Shown here in pieces: positions 9,101-20,233 of a stretch of 23,377 nt of DNA. This DNA is from Euprymna scolopes (lineage: Eukaryota > Mollusca > Cephalopoda > Sepiida > Sepiolidae). The number at the start of each line of letters is the position of its first letter. Within the stretch, counting starts at the first letter, position 1. The stretch is taken from assembly GCA_024364805.1 (NCBI GenBank), contig CM044500.1, forward strand, positions 77,092,032 through 77,115,408, in the 5' to 3' direction. Position numbers and translations under genes: made by a program. The notes under the pieces are model-generated. The model had not been told where the DNA came from. It saw nothing but the letters and a program-made list of their open reading frames with translations, and ran no database searches.

Positions 9101-10347
9101 AATCACGCTTTAATTGGAGAGAAATACGCATTGCATTCTTCCAACGCATATACTTTGAATTTAAAGGAAGTTTACTCTTTAAAAGCAGAGAAGAATGTAA
9201 TGTGACTAATTTTTAGTGCAGCAATTTATAATGCGCCAATAGGGCTCTACCTTATCAGAGCTTATAGTAAACATTTTTGTAAACAATTCATTGTAGACAA
9301 TGCTGCATGGTTAAATATTTTTGTGAATAACCACAGCTATCTAAGCAAATTTGTTCATTTCTATTTGTCTTATACATTAGCGATTGCTTTCAATCTGGCG
9401 GAACTTGAAATCGACTTGTCTATTCATCAGTCCATATTTACTACGCTGCAGAAACCATCTTATATGCACTCGCATGCCTAAGTTTTATTACATATGTTCC
9501 CTTAAGAAGCAAAGCTTTCTCTTTCAGCATAGGTTTCTTTCGTTACATTTTTCCTTTGATTATTGTTTTCTTTTACTCTCCATATTACATCGGCGCTGGA
9601 GGAATTTCCTTTGATGTGTCAACTCCCTGAAGAAACTTGCATCATTCCCGGGCGAGGTTGGAAACAAGAAATGTAAAAAAACTTACAAACTTTTCAAAAG
9701 ATGGCATTGATTGTCGTTTGTTTTAGATGCGCCTTCCCGTCTCTGAGTGATGTTTTTCTCTTGTCGGTCGGTCTCTATGACACGCATCAGATAAAAATAG
9801 CATTTGTAGTTGCAGAATCGCACGTAAACGTGAAACATTTGTGTCTGTAAGGTTTTAATCCGGCAATAACGTTTTAGGATGTCACCTTGCATTGCGTTTT
9901 CTTCTTAAATTTGTTCACATATTTGTTCAAAGACAGGAAATTTTTTCCTGCTCTATTTTTAGATGAATGTTGCTAATTTGTATTATTTTAAGAATATATG
10001 GACTATTTGGATCATGTTGTGTATTATCGTCAGAACGTTTCGGTCGATGTAACCTACGACCTCTGTGTGCATCTTGTGAAACTCTGTAAGAATTTTGTGA
10101 AACTCGAAAGTCTTTCTGTCGATCTCCGGAATCTGCTTGAAATTTCAGACCGGTGATGTGTGGCTAAAGTACTTGGTAAATTCATTTAAGAACAAATCCT
10201 TCCAGAAAATGTTACTTACAACTAAATTTTGCCACACACTTCATCCACTACACAATGGGTGTTTCCTTGTGAAAATTGACTGTTCAGTCTTTAGTGTATG
10301 AGACACTCAGGATACAATTGCGAATTACTTAGGACTTCTACTTAGTC
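9101..10347. other. Noncoding DNA, nothing recognised
   Basis: Base composition is slightly less AT-rich than the flanks. The open frames at 9384-9614 (+) and 9683-9892 (-) have no recognisable domain or motif, and no RNA gene was seen. Confidence 0.5.
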
Positions 10348-10387
10348 ATGGCTGACGGAACAAGAGCATGCTACCCCTGCGGATAAA

Positions 10388-10519
10388 ATGAATAGTTATG
10401 TTCTGCTGTATATACCTGAGTTCGACAAAAAGATTCTGGAGTTCGACATGATAAACCGAGAAGTTCTCGGTTACATAGATCTAAACGCTGTGAAAAAAGC
10501 ACTTAAATTATCCGAATGA
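10388..10519 (+). CDS. Tiny 43-aa open frame, function unknown
   Basis: From the ATG at 10388 the frame reads MNSYVLLYIPEFDKKILEFD and continues through REVLGYIDLNAVKKALKLSE to a TGA at 10517-10519. It is charged and amphipathic rather than repeat-derived. A 12-codon frame starting MADGTRACYPCG (10348-10386), with a G after its ATG, ends just upstream in another phase. I recognise neither. There is no supporting promoter or splice evidence, and a frame of this length is expected by chance in a window of this size, so this is a note rather than a gene call. Confidence 0.12.
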   Translation: MNSYVLLYIPEFDKKILEFDMINREVLGYIDLNAVKKALKLSE

Positions 10520-12073
10520 TTCAAGTAATATAAATCAGATCATTTATTTATTTTTGCACAATTTGAATAGCAATTCACATTTTGGTTGTTATTTCCACAA
10601 CGACAAAGCCGTTTTAATTTCCGACTTTTTTCATGAACATATTTTCGAATATCGTCAACCTATGCAGAATTTCATGAAACCGTAGTGCAAGAGATCTCTA
10701 CGTAGACGACTTCTAGGTGATAAATTACGAGGAATAAACTCATTTCATACACGTTTTCACTCTGTTAATGCTGATTAAGAGAAACTTTTCTATCCGCGGT
10801 GATAAAATAGAAAGTTAATTTCAAAATTAGATATAGGTTTAAGAATTGGGCATAATAATTGCTTAATTTGAAAAAAAAAATGCACAAAAAATGAAGATTA
10901 TGTATACATAATGTTGTGTATGTACATTGATAATTACAAATTACGGATTTAATTGAGGTTAAAAACGTAATTCCAATAGCTTAAATAGTGTGTCACGCAT
11001 AAGCGCCTAATTTTATTGGGGGAGGATGTAATCTGAAACCAAATCACTCTTTCGTATCCCCCCCCCAAAATAGACACAAAATTATCCCGCTATTATGTTT
11101 GCATAACTACCAGCGTATTCTTTGTAATAAAAAAAAATAACACATTTAATATATTCAATTCTTATACTCCACGAATCTTAACTAACTTTGAATAGTGAAT
11201 ATAGTTTATAAAATATAACCATCAATATTAAATATCGCTACTCTAGAACATCTGTCATGCTAAAGTATTATGGATCCATTTGTACATTGCATTAAAGCTT
11301 TTTACTAAAGAATGTGCATCAATAGTAATACTCATGTTGATATGAAATTTGTATTCTTCTTTGACTACGGTCTCATAAAATAAAAGGCCGTGTTCATACA
11401 AACCACTTGATTTGCTAACGGTACAGGCAGAGTGCAACTGTCACAGGCCCACAGTGCTGACTATTAAGAAGATTGTTATTTTGTAGAAAATTACCGAGAT
11501 ATTATAAAACTAAGAGAAAAAATGAATATATTCTATTTTCCGATTGATAAAATTTATTTTATATTTTGATATGTGCAAATAAAAGGGGATTTTATATTTG
11601 TTAAGTCCATTTAATTTCTGTTTGACAACTGACGCTAATTTTAAGACGAAAATTCACACATTTTCAAATACTTTTCAAATGAGCTTTTTTTATAAACTAT
11701 TTTACACATATAGCAAACAATGTTAGATGTGTTTTCTTTTTAAATGTATATTTTCCAACCATGATTCAATAATATAGTAAAACATACTTAGGTAGAGAAT
11801 TAAAAAAAACTTGCTTTTGTTTTTATGCATGTTAAACAATTTTTCCTGTAGATTTTTTTCAGTCTTTTCCCTGAATATTAAATACTATTTCATCACGGTA
11901 TTTTTGATAGATTTTGCAGGATATTTAATTTTCATTGTTAGGAGTCAACAAAGATAGCAAGCATTTAGTCTCGACCGTAAGTGTTAAACCGTTTTTTTTA
12001 TTTAATGTTTTAAGATATACTTAATTCCATTTAGACATTTTTTATAAAATTATACATGTGTCTCAGATTCGGC
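10520..12073. other. AT-rich noncoding DNA
   Basis: No coding or RNA gene is supported. A C9 run lies at about 11058-11066. The minus-strand frame at 11255-11437 has no recognisable domain. Confidence 0.55.
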
Positions 12074-12364
12074 AGTTTCTTATATAAATAATAGAAACAT
12101 TTTTAAATAATAGTGGTAAGCTTATTATCGTACCTGACTTAGGTTTTGGTTTCAATCTCAACTCAGGTACATTTTTTACTTACAGGAAGTCAATTGCTTT
12201 GAAAAAACATAATACCGTGGAAGTTCCTTATATAAATAATAGAAATATTTTTAAATAATAGGGGTAAGCTTATTATCGTACCTGACTTAGGTTTTGGTTT
12301 CAATCTCAACTCAGGGGCATTTTTTACTTACATGAAGTCAACTGCTTAGAAAAAACATAATACT
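12074..12364 (+). repeat. 148-bp tandem duplication with tRNA-like boxes
   Basis: Positions 12074-12221 and 12222-12364 are nearly identical, with about a dozen differences by eye. Each unit contains AATAGTGGTAAGC, reminiscent of a pol III A box, and GGTTTCAATCTC, reminiscent of a B box (12148-12159 in the first unit). The two boxes are about 44 nt apart, the spacing found in tRNAs. The B-box-like segment can form a short stem, TTGG with TCAA, like a T arm. A tandemly duplicated tRNA-derived SINE is plausible, but the boxes are degenerate. Strand is given for the tRNA-like reading. Confidence 0.6.
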
Positions 12365-13349
12365 CGCAGCTAGGTTTCCCCGAAAAAAAGTAAATAAATA
12401 TTTTATAGACATTTACACAGGGAGTGGTAGAGGTTAGGCTTTCTGATTAAAAAAAAAGGGCTAAACCAAGTCAATAATGCTTTCTGCTAGTTTGAGCGAT
12501 CATTTTAGCGAGTCAGTGTGAAAAGTAAATATGGGGGGGGTAGAGATAAGAAATTTAACTTATTGTATATCCACTCTCTTTCTTTCATCATAATTTATAA
12601 CCCTAGTGTAGTTAGGAGTTACCACCACCTCAGGACTGATTTTTATTATACTTATTTTCTTTTTATGTTCTTCGTTTTTGCCCGGAAAACTTGTAATTTT
12701 TACCAGCTGCTAAGAAGCCCCGCATCAATATTGAACGAAAAACTATACAATTCAATTGAGGGGGAGTGACTCAATAGAGAATGATTTTTAAAATAATAAC
12801 GTAATTATTTAATTATAACCCGTACTATTCTGCATAAGTACTCATAAGCACTAAAGATTCTCAAGGAAAAAAATATAATTGCAAATTGGAGCAGAACATA
12901 AACAAACAAACAAACACAAAACAAAAGCACCGATTATTTCATTAATATTGACACACCAGAAGAGTTTCCGGTTCAAAGTTAGCAGCAAACTGTGTTTGAT
13001 CAGATTCTATCCCTAATGTTAAACTTCATCAATATTATAACTTCTGACGAGAATTTCAATTCGCCAAGTTTATTTATTTATTAAATTGTTAGGTGAAAGT
13101 ACAAAATAGTAAAAAAAAAACTTTCTACATGCTAAGAATTGCTTTCTAAATAATAACGTAATATTTTTGGGTACTCTTTTAATTTGATTAAATATTCATT
13201 ATTTAATATTTATAAAGTACGAGAAAATGTTTAAAAATGAAATGCAACATTTTTACCAGGAAATTAATATTATTGATAATTATTTTAAAAAGATAAATAT
13301 ACAGGGAGTCTTTTTTTACTTTAAAAAATTATTGGCGGACCTATAAGAT
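12365..13349. other. AT-rich noncoding DNA
   Basis: No gene is seen. A G8 run lies at 12533-12540 and a short (CAAA)n tract at about 12899-12916. The plus-strand frame at 12518-12769 has no recognisable features. Confidence 0.55.
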
Positions 13350-14050
13350 AGTGTCTACTCCCTAAAAATAAGTGTGTTTCATCCTTTTATAAACCTTTTC
13401 CTGAGGATTATATTTGTTCAAAACCTAGACGACGTAATGAAATTTCCAAATAAGAGTTAATATTTATTTTGTTAAAAAAATATATGCGCGTGCAACAATT
13501 GCCAAAATTTATATCATCAAATATTGTATTTAAGTTTTCCGGATATCAATTTAATTCTTTCATTGTTTAATATCCGGAAAACTTATTTGCGGAAAATTTA
13601 AATGCGATATTCGTTTTCAGCCTATCCGAAAACTTTAGTCAGTCGTCATTTAAAAAGGAAAATGAAGTAGAATTTTATAAATATTGAAAACTATGGCCGC
13701 CGCGTACGTTACTACATTAAACCTGTGGAATAATATATTGTCAATATTGTGAAAACTAGTTAGCGGCCCTAATTTTAAATGTGATATTCGTTGTTAGCAC
13801 ACTCGAAAGCCCCTAGAAAGAAAGTTTGTTTAAAATAGTTTTGTATTGGTCTATCAGGCTACAATTCTAAATCGTCGGTAAAGAAATCCACAATAAATCA
13901 GGTAGAAATGAAGGGGAACCTTATAACGAGAAGTTAACCCCTTTTTAAAAGTTACATTTATTTTATTTCAATTTTCTTTTTGCTAATATGATAATCGTCG
14001 GTCCTTTTTTTTTAATAGTGAAACACGCTTATCTTTAGAGGGTGGGCACT
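13350..14050. mobile_element. Inverted-repeat-bounded segment, possible old DNA transposon
   Basis: The first 32 nt (13350-13381, starting AGTGTCTACTCCC) are the imperfect inverse of 14019-14050 (ending GGGTGGGCACT). Alignment by eye gives 26 of 32 matches, and all six mismatches are transitions. A third copy of the end motif lies at about 15786-15808. No transposase coding sequence and no target-site duplication were found, so a MITE or internally deleted element is possible but unproven. Confidence 0.4.
13531..13585. repeat. Perfect 16-bp inverted repeat (hairpin)
   Basis: TAAGTTTTCCGGATAT at 13531-13546 is exactly complementary to 13570-13585, with a 23-nt spacer. The adjacent sequence at 13595-13621 is partly repeated at 13771-13798 (shared core GATATTCGTT). 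Confidence 0.85.
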
Positions 14051-14496
14051 TTCGCTAATTTATTAATTTTTTATTAGCTCGTGTTTTAATTATTAATTAA
14101 TTAGTCTAAATAATAACATTGATTTTAGTCTTTTTGTGGGAGAAAAATAAAACCAGTGGCCGCCATCGATTAAATCATTGAATTAAGTTTCAATTTTGAA
14201 AAAAATATATTGAATTTAGATAAATATTGCAACGGTAAAATTTTATGTGAACTTTTTAGATTATTGCACATAAATATTTATTATGAAATAAATATTAAAT
14301 AAAAGGTTATAATTAATATTTTCGGTGTTCTACAGAATTTGACCCTTAACCAACCCCACTTTTTCTGAACTAAGGATAAAGGGCTTAGCCCTATTTTAAA
14401 CTCGAGGAATAAAAGCTTTGCTCGCACTCCTCGAACGATCCTTATTTTCCGGTGTCAAAGTGCCATTTTGACCTATTTATTCAATTTATACTGGGT

Positions 14497-14526
14497 CCAT
14501 TTTTACCGGTGCCATTTTTACCGGTG
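14497..14526. repeat. Two-copy 15-bp tandem repeat
   Basis: The unit CCATTTTTACCGGTG occurs twice in perfect tandem and is followed by a partial third copy. Confidence 0.9.
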
Positions 14527-14639
14527 CCATTTGTAGAGGACTAGGATATATAAATCCTAATCCTGTTACAAAAGAAAATAATGAAACGGATGGAAAAAAG
14601 GAAACAAAGACTCAATTGCTGGAATAGATAAACGTGTCG

Positions 14640-15300
14640 TTTATTTACTGTTGAAAGAATGAATGTTTTAGATAACACGTGTTCATGTCCGCGCGAGTGT
14701 AACCATCGTTTGTTGCGGGACTGGTGGTGTAGAAAGAAAAGGAAATGTGTGTTCTTCTCACTATCGTTTGTTCGCGCGTGGGAAGAAAAGTGAGTAATAT
14801 AGTAGAAATGAGAATGATAGTCCAGCGTGTAGACAAAGACAAAGGATAGAGGGTTGACATCAGTTAGCAGTCAGCTACGCGAAGGTATTCTCAGGGGCAA
14901 GTTGTATATATAGAGAGAGAAAGAGTGAGAATGTCAATCCAGGTTATGGAGATAGAAAGCGTATAAATTGTACTTACTGTTTGTTAGCTTTTTTGTCCCA
15001 CATAGTAGCAAGTGGCGTGAGGCACGCGCGTGCGCGCATGCCGAAAAGGCACGCTGTCGGTCCGTAGACCGCACAGCTCGAAAGCTGGCCCGAAAAAGGA
15101 AGAAGCCGCTTTGCTCTTTCTTTTATCGGTGTTTCCGGTGGTCTTTTGCGCATGTGTGGATTTCCTTTGAAAGGGAAGTGACGTTGTCCATCTGTTCGTA
15201 CGTTAGCATGTGTGTGTATGCACGTTAATGTGAGTGTATGTACGCGAACGTGAATATATGTGTGTGTGTGGACGTGCGCGCGTATGTTTGTGTGCGTGTA
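14640..15300. other. CpG-rich patch, possible regulatory region or old element
   Basis: Within about 150 bp (roughly 15010-15160) I count about 17 CpG dinucleotides, far more than in the surrounding AT-rich sequence. The right part, 15195-15300, is a degenerate GTGTGTATG/CGCG alternating purine-pyrimidine tract. The open frames here (14645-14860 -, 14968-15228 + and 14974-15372 -) show no recognisable domain. A promoter or 5' exon of a gene, or an embedded GC-richer transposon, are both possible. No TATA-initiator pair or splice pattern decides between them. Confidence 0.4.
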
Positions 15301-15480
15301 TGTATATGACAAGTAATATAGCTTGAGATGTGAACGCATGTTTTTGCGTGAGACTAGAAAAGGCCCGCGCACATTTTTACCGAGAACCTAATATACTAAT
15401 TGTTCTGTTTTGTTCTCTCGCACTCGGAGATTTTTCTGTTGAACTTGAGAATCTGCACAGAATTTCGACCGAAATGTTAA

Positions 15481-15680
15481 CAAAGTGTAGTATCTGTTCT
15501 GGTGCTACACTTCACATATTCTCCCCTCGTTCAATGAAGGAGAAATTTTTCTAGACTGGGGCAATTTTAATTTTTGTTCCAACCTAGTGTGCCCCTTTTT
15601 TGGAGCTGGATATTCCCTAAATTAAAAAACGACTTTTTGTCTAACCTTACGCTCTAAGAGAGGCAAGTAAATAGGAACAC
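15481..15680. repeat. Dispersed repeat family A, copy 1
   Basis: It starts CAAAGTGTAGTATCTGTT, which recurs exactly at 16921. It continues through a GGGGCAATTTTAATTTTTGTTCC core, a CCCCTTTTTTGG block, ATTAAAAAACGAC and GCAAGTAAATAGG. The same order of words is found in copies 2 and 3. It encodes nothing visible. Confidence 0.7.
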
Positions 15681-16371
15681 TCAAGACGAGAAGAATAGTA
15701 CGCAGCTTGTCCATAACTTATAAAAATCGATTTTAATTGATTTTACAGAACCTTTAACGTTTTACAATATATATTTTTTTAAATATCATTTTTAGGGAGG
15801 GACACTATCTTTCTAAAATGACTCTTCAACAAGTAGCTTTTTTCAATCGATGTTTATGCAATACTTGCCCTAAATTTATATGTGCTACTAACCCTCCATT
15901 CTAAATTCTAAAATAAGTTTGTTTTAGTGGTTCACAAATGTTTTTTTTTTTTGATATTGTGAGATGTTCGTGTATCTTTTTAACTTTTGCGCAACTCGGG
16001 AAAAATACAATAAAACATTAACTATTTCCAAAGACAGGTTGGTTAGGTAGGTCACAGCGGTTCAAAGAAAATAAAAATCGCCATTCGTTTGAAATATTTT
16101 AATATTAAACTGTGAACTCTCTGAGAAGTGTTACCTTGACATTTGGTAAGTAGATGCGATAAAATACTTGAACATTTAAAACAGTGGGCTCTAAAAGACT
16201 TACTTTGAGTCACCAATAAAAAAAAAATTGTAAGTGACTTCCCTGCACAAATACAAAGCAAAATTAATCGCCATTCTTTTGTTAATCATGTTTTAGCTAA
16301 AAACAACTAACGAGAGTTTGTTTTACTATACACATGGATTAGAAAAATTGTTAAACAACAAATATATGAAA

Positions 16372-16575
16372 AATAAATGTTATCAAAGGCAAGATAAGTT
16401 ATTTTTTCACCCAACTGGATAAGTTTTTAGTGTTTTCATTTAATGTGAAATGTTTATTCGGTTCTCAAAACAAGAAAATATGGTTGCGGTGTCTTAAGAG
16501 ACTTGATAATTACTTCAAAATAAGAAATAAGACAAAATGGCGGTAGAAACTTACCCAATAGATGTAACGGTAACC
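16372..16575. repeat. Dispersed repeat family B, copy 1
   Basis: It shares with 18376-18517 the words AATGTTTATTCGGT, GGTAGAAAC followed by CC.A.TA.ATGT, and AAGGCAAGATAA, although the order is rearranged relative to that copy. It lies about 350 bp upstream of family A copy 2. Confidence 0.55.
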
Positions 16576-17030
16576 TTTATTCTGTGAGTTTCTACAAAAA
16601 TTTTGTTTTATTTCTAATTTTGAAGTGATTATCTAGAGTTTAAAGACACCGCGGCCATCTTTTATTATTCTTCGAACGCGTACAAAATTACTCGTCTTTC
16701 GGACTAAATAAAATCCCTCTTCAGAACTGTCTTAAAATCTATTTTCAAAATTAAAATTAGGGATATTGTAAATATCATAACTCCTTGGGTAAATGTGGTA
16801 CTGTGGTAACTGAAATGATTCTTGATAGTGTAAGACCACGACCCCCACTTTCCCATATTTTGGATTGTATTGTGCCTAATTTGTTAAAATCGGTTTTATA
16901 TTTTTACCCAATAAATAATTCAAAGTGTAGTATCTGTTATGATTCTACATATTATCTTTTATGTCCGCTGTCAATGACAAAAAAAAAATCCTTCTAAACT
17001 GAGACAAGTTCAATTTTCGTTCCAATCCAG

Positions 17031-17442
<412 letters not shown>

Positions 17443-17674
17443 CGTTCCAATCCAGAGTCCCCCTTTTTTGAAAGATGGATTACCCATATTAAAAACCGAC
17501 CTTATGTCTTGCACCACTGTCATCGGCGAAGGGGATGAGAAGTAAATAGAATCACATGTAAACCAACTCACACACCCCAAACAAAATGAGATTCTACATT
17601 TTTACACGATTATTTAAACATGTTAATTTTTATTTCGGACTATTAGTCTCATCTTTATTAGTTGTTGTTTTTGG

Positions 17675-17759
17675 ATCTTTTTATTGGTTCACAACGTTTC
17701 GGCCAACTTCCTCTGGCCTTCGTCAGGTTGGCCGAAACGTTGTGAACCAATAAAAAGAT
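17675..17759. repeat. Perfect 33-bp palindrome with hammerhead-like motif
   Basis: The arms 17675-17707 and 17727-17759 are exact inverse complements around a 19-nt loop. Read on the minus strand from about 17726, the sequence has CTGACGA, then GGCC, then a 10-nt loop, then GGCC, then GAAACGTT. CTGANGA and GAAA separated by a stem are the conserved core boxes of a hammerhead ribozyme. A very short palindromic stem III (ACGT) is typical of hammerheads in Penelope-like retroelements. One base next to stem II does not pair ideally, and stem I is weak. The plus arm carries an inverse copy of the GAAACG half, so two partial copies lie head to head. An AATAAA word follows in each arm. Identification is by motif only. 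Confidence 0.5.
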
Positions 17760-18375
17760 TAAGAATTTAGAATGTGAGATCAGTTTAGTATATGTATTTA
17801 AAGTAAAAGAGTGTCCATATCATTAATTATCACGGTTGTTCATTAAATTCGCTTATAATCAACTCTAAGTCTGACTGGTTATAAAACCCGCACATTATCA
17901 CTAAAAAAGTAACCTACCACTAACACAAAACGCACAGAATTTACCTGCTGCAGCAATTTTTATTTAACTGCCCTAAAATGCAAATTACTCGGCTATGGCG
18001 GCTCATTTTACGTTAAATGTACATGTAAAGCATACGCTCTAAATACTTAAATTTATGTTTCGTTCTTTTTTTCTTCTTGTCTCTAATTTTTCACAATGGC
18101 TATGAAAGAAACATAGCGCGAAACAAATAAATACACAACGAATAAATGTTTCCACATGCAAGTTAAGCTACTCTTTGAATAATCTTGATATTTTTTCTTT
18201 TTTATTTGGATTTTAACTTATTTAAAAGTGCTTTTTAACTTCAGAACTGGTAGTGTAACGACTATTTAGTAAACATGCAAAACAAAATGGTGGTCTCATT
18301 TAATTGCGCCTCGAGAATCGTTCAAAAATCGGGAATTAAACAAAGTAATAATAGAAACGCATCTAGAAATGTCAC
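17760..18375. other. AT-rich noncoding DNA
   Basis: No gene or RNA is recognised. A word resembling family B (CGAATAAATGTTT) occurs near 18140, so this may be part of the same old repeat mosaic. Confidence 0.5.
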
Positions 18376-18517
18376 AATGTTTATTCGGTGTTATCTCAGA
18401 ATAAGAAAAATGGCCGACACACGACTTTGACGTCTCGATAATGGCTCAAGAATATAAATTAAACAATATACCGGTAGAAACCCACCGAATAAATGTTACT
18501 AAAGGCAAGATAAATTA
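18376..18517. repeat. Dispersed repeat family B, copy 2
   Basis: AATGTTTATTCGGT at 18376-18389 is roughly inverted at 18483-18495 (CCGAATAAATGTT), so the copy is loosely bounded by inverted words. The right end, AATAAATGTTACTAAAGGCA (18488-18507), matches 16372-16391 with two differences. Confidence 0.5.
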
Positions 18518-19194
18518 CACTTCTATCCAGTAAAAGTATATATTTGACTTTTCCAAAGTAAACAATTCGAACTTTCGCATTACATTTAATTATATATTAA
18601 ATAAAAATAAATAACAAATATATTAGGAATTAATTTGCAAATCCTGAAACACATTTTGAATATCTTTAAAATATATTTTTTTTAATACACTTACATTTTT
18701 ATGTTGGCAAAATTTCGTCGTCTTTCGTACGTAGTGTCAATGAATGAGAAATTTGAAACCTAAATTGTCAAAAGTCAAACGGTATAAAAGATGTTAATTA
18801 CCAAAAACACATTTAGTAGTCTGAGCATTTATTGCCTTCCAAGGCAACTTTTGATATTTGGGAAGTGAGATTGTTCGGGCTTCAGACGGCCTCTGGCGCC
18901 GTAAGAATGCTTAAGTCTGAGTATAAGTAAATAATACAGGCAGAATCAAAGAAAATTTGACGCTAACATTTTTCAAGGGAAGCATGAAAATTCACAAATT
19001 AATATCAAATTGAATTCAACGCTAAGCTTTTCTTACTTTTTATCCATTCCCTGTCATATTTGTCACAGCTGTGTGAAGGAGCAGAGAAAAACTTACTGGA
19101 CAAAACCCAACAGGACAAAAGCATGAACTCATGAATTAACTATTTTAAAGATTAAAAACACACTTTTTATGCCGCACTTAAACTTCTTGTTCTC
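18518..19194. other. AT-rich noncoding DNA
   Basis: No open frame, RNA gene or recognisable element is supported on either strand. Confidence 0.55.
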
Positions 19195-19320
19195 TGTCAG
19201 TGGAGGAGAAATCCTTCACGACTGAGGCAATTTTTATTTTTGTTCCTTTTCTCCACTTTAAAAAACGACCCTGGTATCTAACTCTATCTTGTGGGGAGGC
19301 ATTGTGAATAGGTACAATAA
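19195..19320. repeat. Dispersed repeat family A, copy 3
   Basis: GGAGAAATCCTTC, GACTGAGGCAATTTTTATTT, TTGTTCC, TTAAAAAACGACC and GTGAATAGG follow the same order as in copies 1 and 2. It is missing the left CAAAGTGTAG block and the CCCCTTTTTT block. Confidence 0.6.
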
Positions 19321-19690
19321 TGTTAGATCGTATTTGTCTTTAATCGTAAACACTTATTTCGATATTTTGTAAATAAACTGCATTATTCTAGGGTTTACCT
19401 AGGGAATTTTCACAAAGTTTCAGGTTTTATTTGGTCTATTTTACGCAAATAAAAAAAAATTACATCTTATTTGGATGTTATTATGATATATAGAGTTTAG
19501 TTTTACTAATAGTTTAAAAACAACAAATAATTATCACTAATACAAGCAATAGAAAATTAAGTTTTAAAAAATTAAAAGAATCATTTTTGGAATCGGAAAT
19601 TAAGCACGCATTTTTCCGATTACGATACCTATTCCAATACCCCAAAAACATTCGATTTTTCTTATTCTTATTTCGGCGTAATCGTCCCAA

Positions 19691-19798
<108 letters not shown>

Positions 19799-19837
19799 TG
19801 TTTCCCACATTGTTAAATTCTATAGTGAATCCTAAGG

Positions 19838-20097
19838 ATCAATAATATAAGTAAGTTCGAAGAATCAATAATATAATTAAGTTCGAAGAATTAATAATAT
19901 AAGTAAGTTCGAAGAATCAATAATATAAGTAAGTTCGAAGAATCAATAATATAAGTAAGTTCGAAGAATCAATAATATAAGTAAGTTCGAAGAATCAAAA
20001 TTATAAGTAAGTTCGAAGAATCAATAATATAAGTAAGTTCGAAGAATCAATAATATAAGTAAGTTCGAAGAATCAATAATATAAGTAAGTCCAAAAA
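19838..20097. repeat. 26-bp minisatellite, 10 copies
   Basis: The 26-bp unit begins ATCAATAATATAAGTAAG and ends TTCGAAGA. Ten units run without gaps. Most are identical; units 2, 3, 7 and 10 carry one to four substitutions, and unit 10 is the most diverged at the array edge. Each of the first nine units contains the palindrome TTCGAA. Confidence 0.97.
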
Positions 20098-20151
20098 TTC
20101 AAAAACAATATGCCGGAAATATGCTATAATCTTGCTAGATGTCCAGATCTA

Positions 20152-20231
20152 TTAGTTTGGTGCAAAAGTAATGTTTTTTTTTTACATTCAACAACATATA
20201 TAAAAACGACATTATTTTTGCACCAAACTAA
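20152..20231. mobile_element. 80-bp mariner MITE, MADE1-like
   Basis: The ends are inverted repeats of about 22 bp starting TTAGTTTGGTGCAAAAGTAA, with one mismatch between the two ends. They are flanked by TA on both sides (20150-20151 and 20232-20233), the target-site duplication of Tc1/mariner elements. The terminal sequence closely resembles the Hsmar1/cecropia-type mariner end TTAGGTTGGTGCAAAAGT. Human MADE1 is likewise an 80-bp derivative. The internal 36 bp are unlike MADE1. It has no coding capacity and would fold into a hairpin if transcribed. Confidence 0.92.
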
Positions 20232-20233
20232 TA

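Noticed and set aside
14782-14800. A possible splice donor (AAAAGTGAGTAA) as evidence of a first exon near the CpG-rich patch
   Set aside because: A single donor-like word without an acceptor, open exon or conservation is expected by chance.
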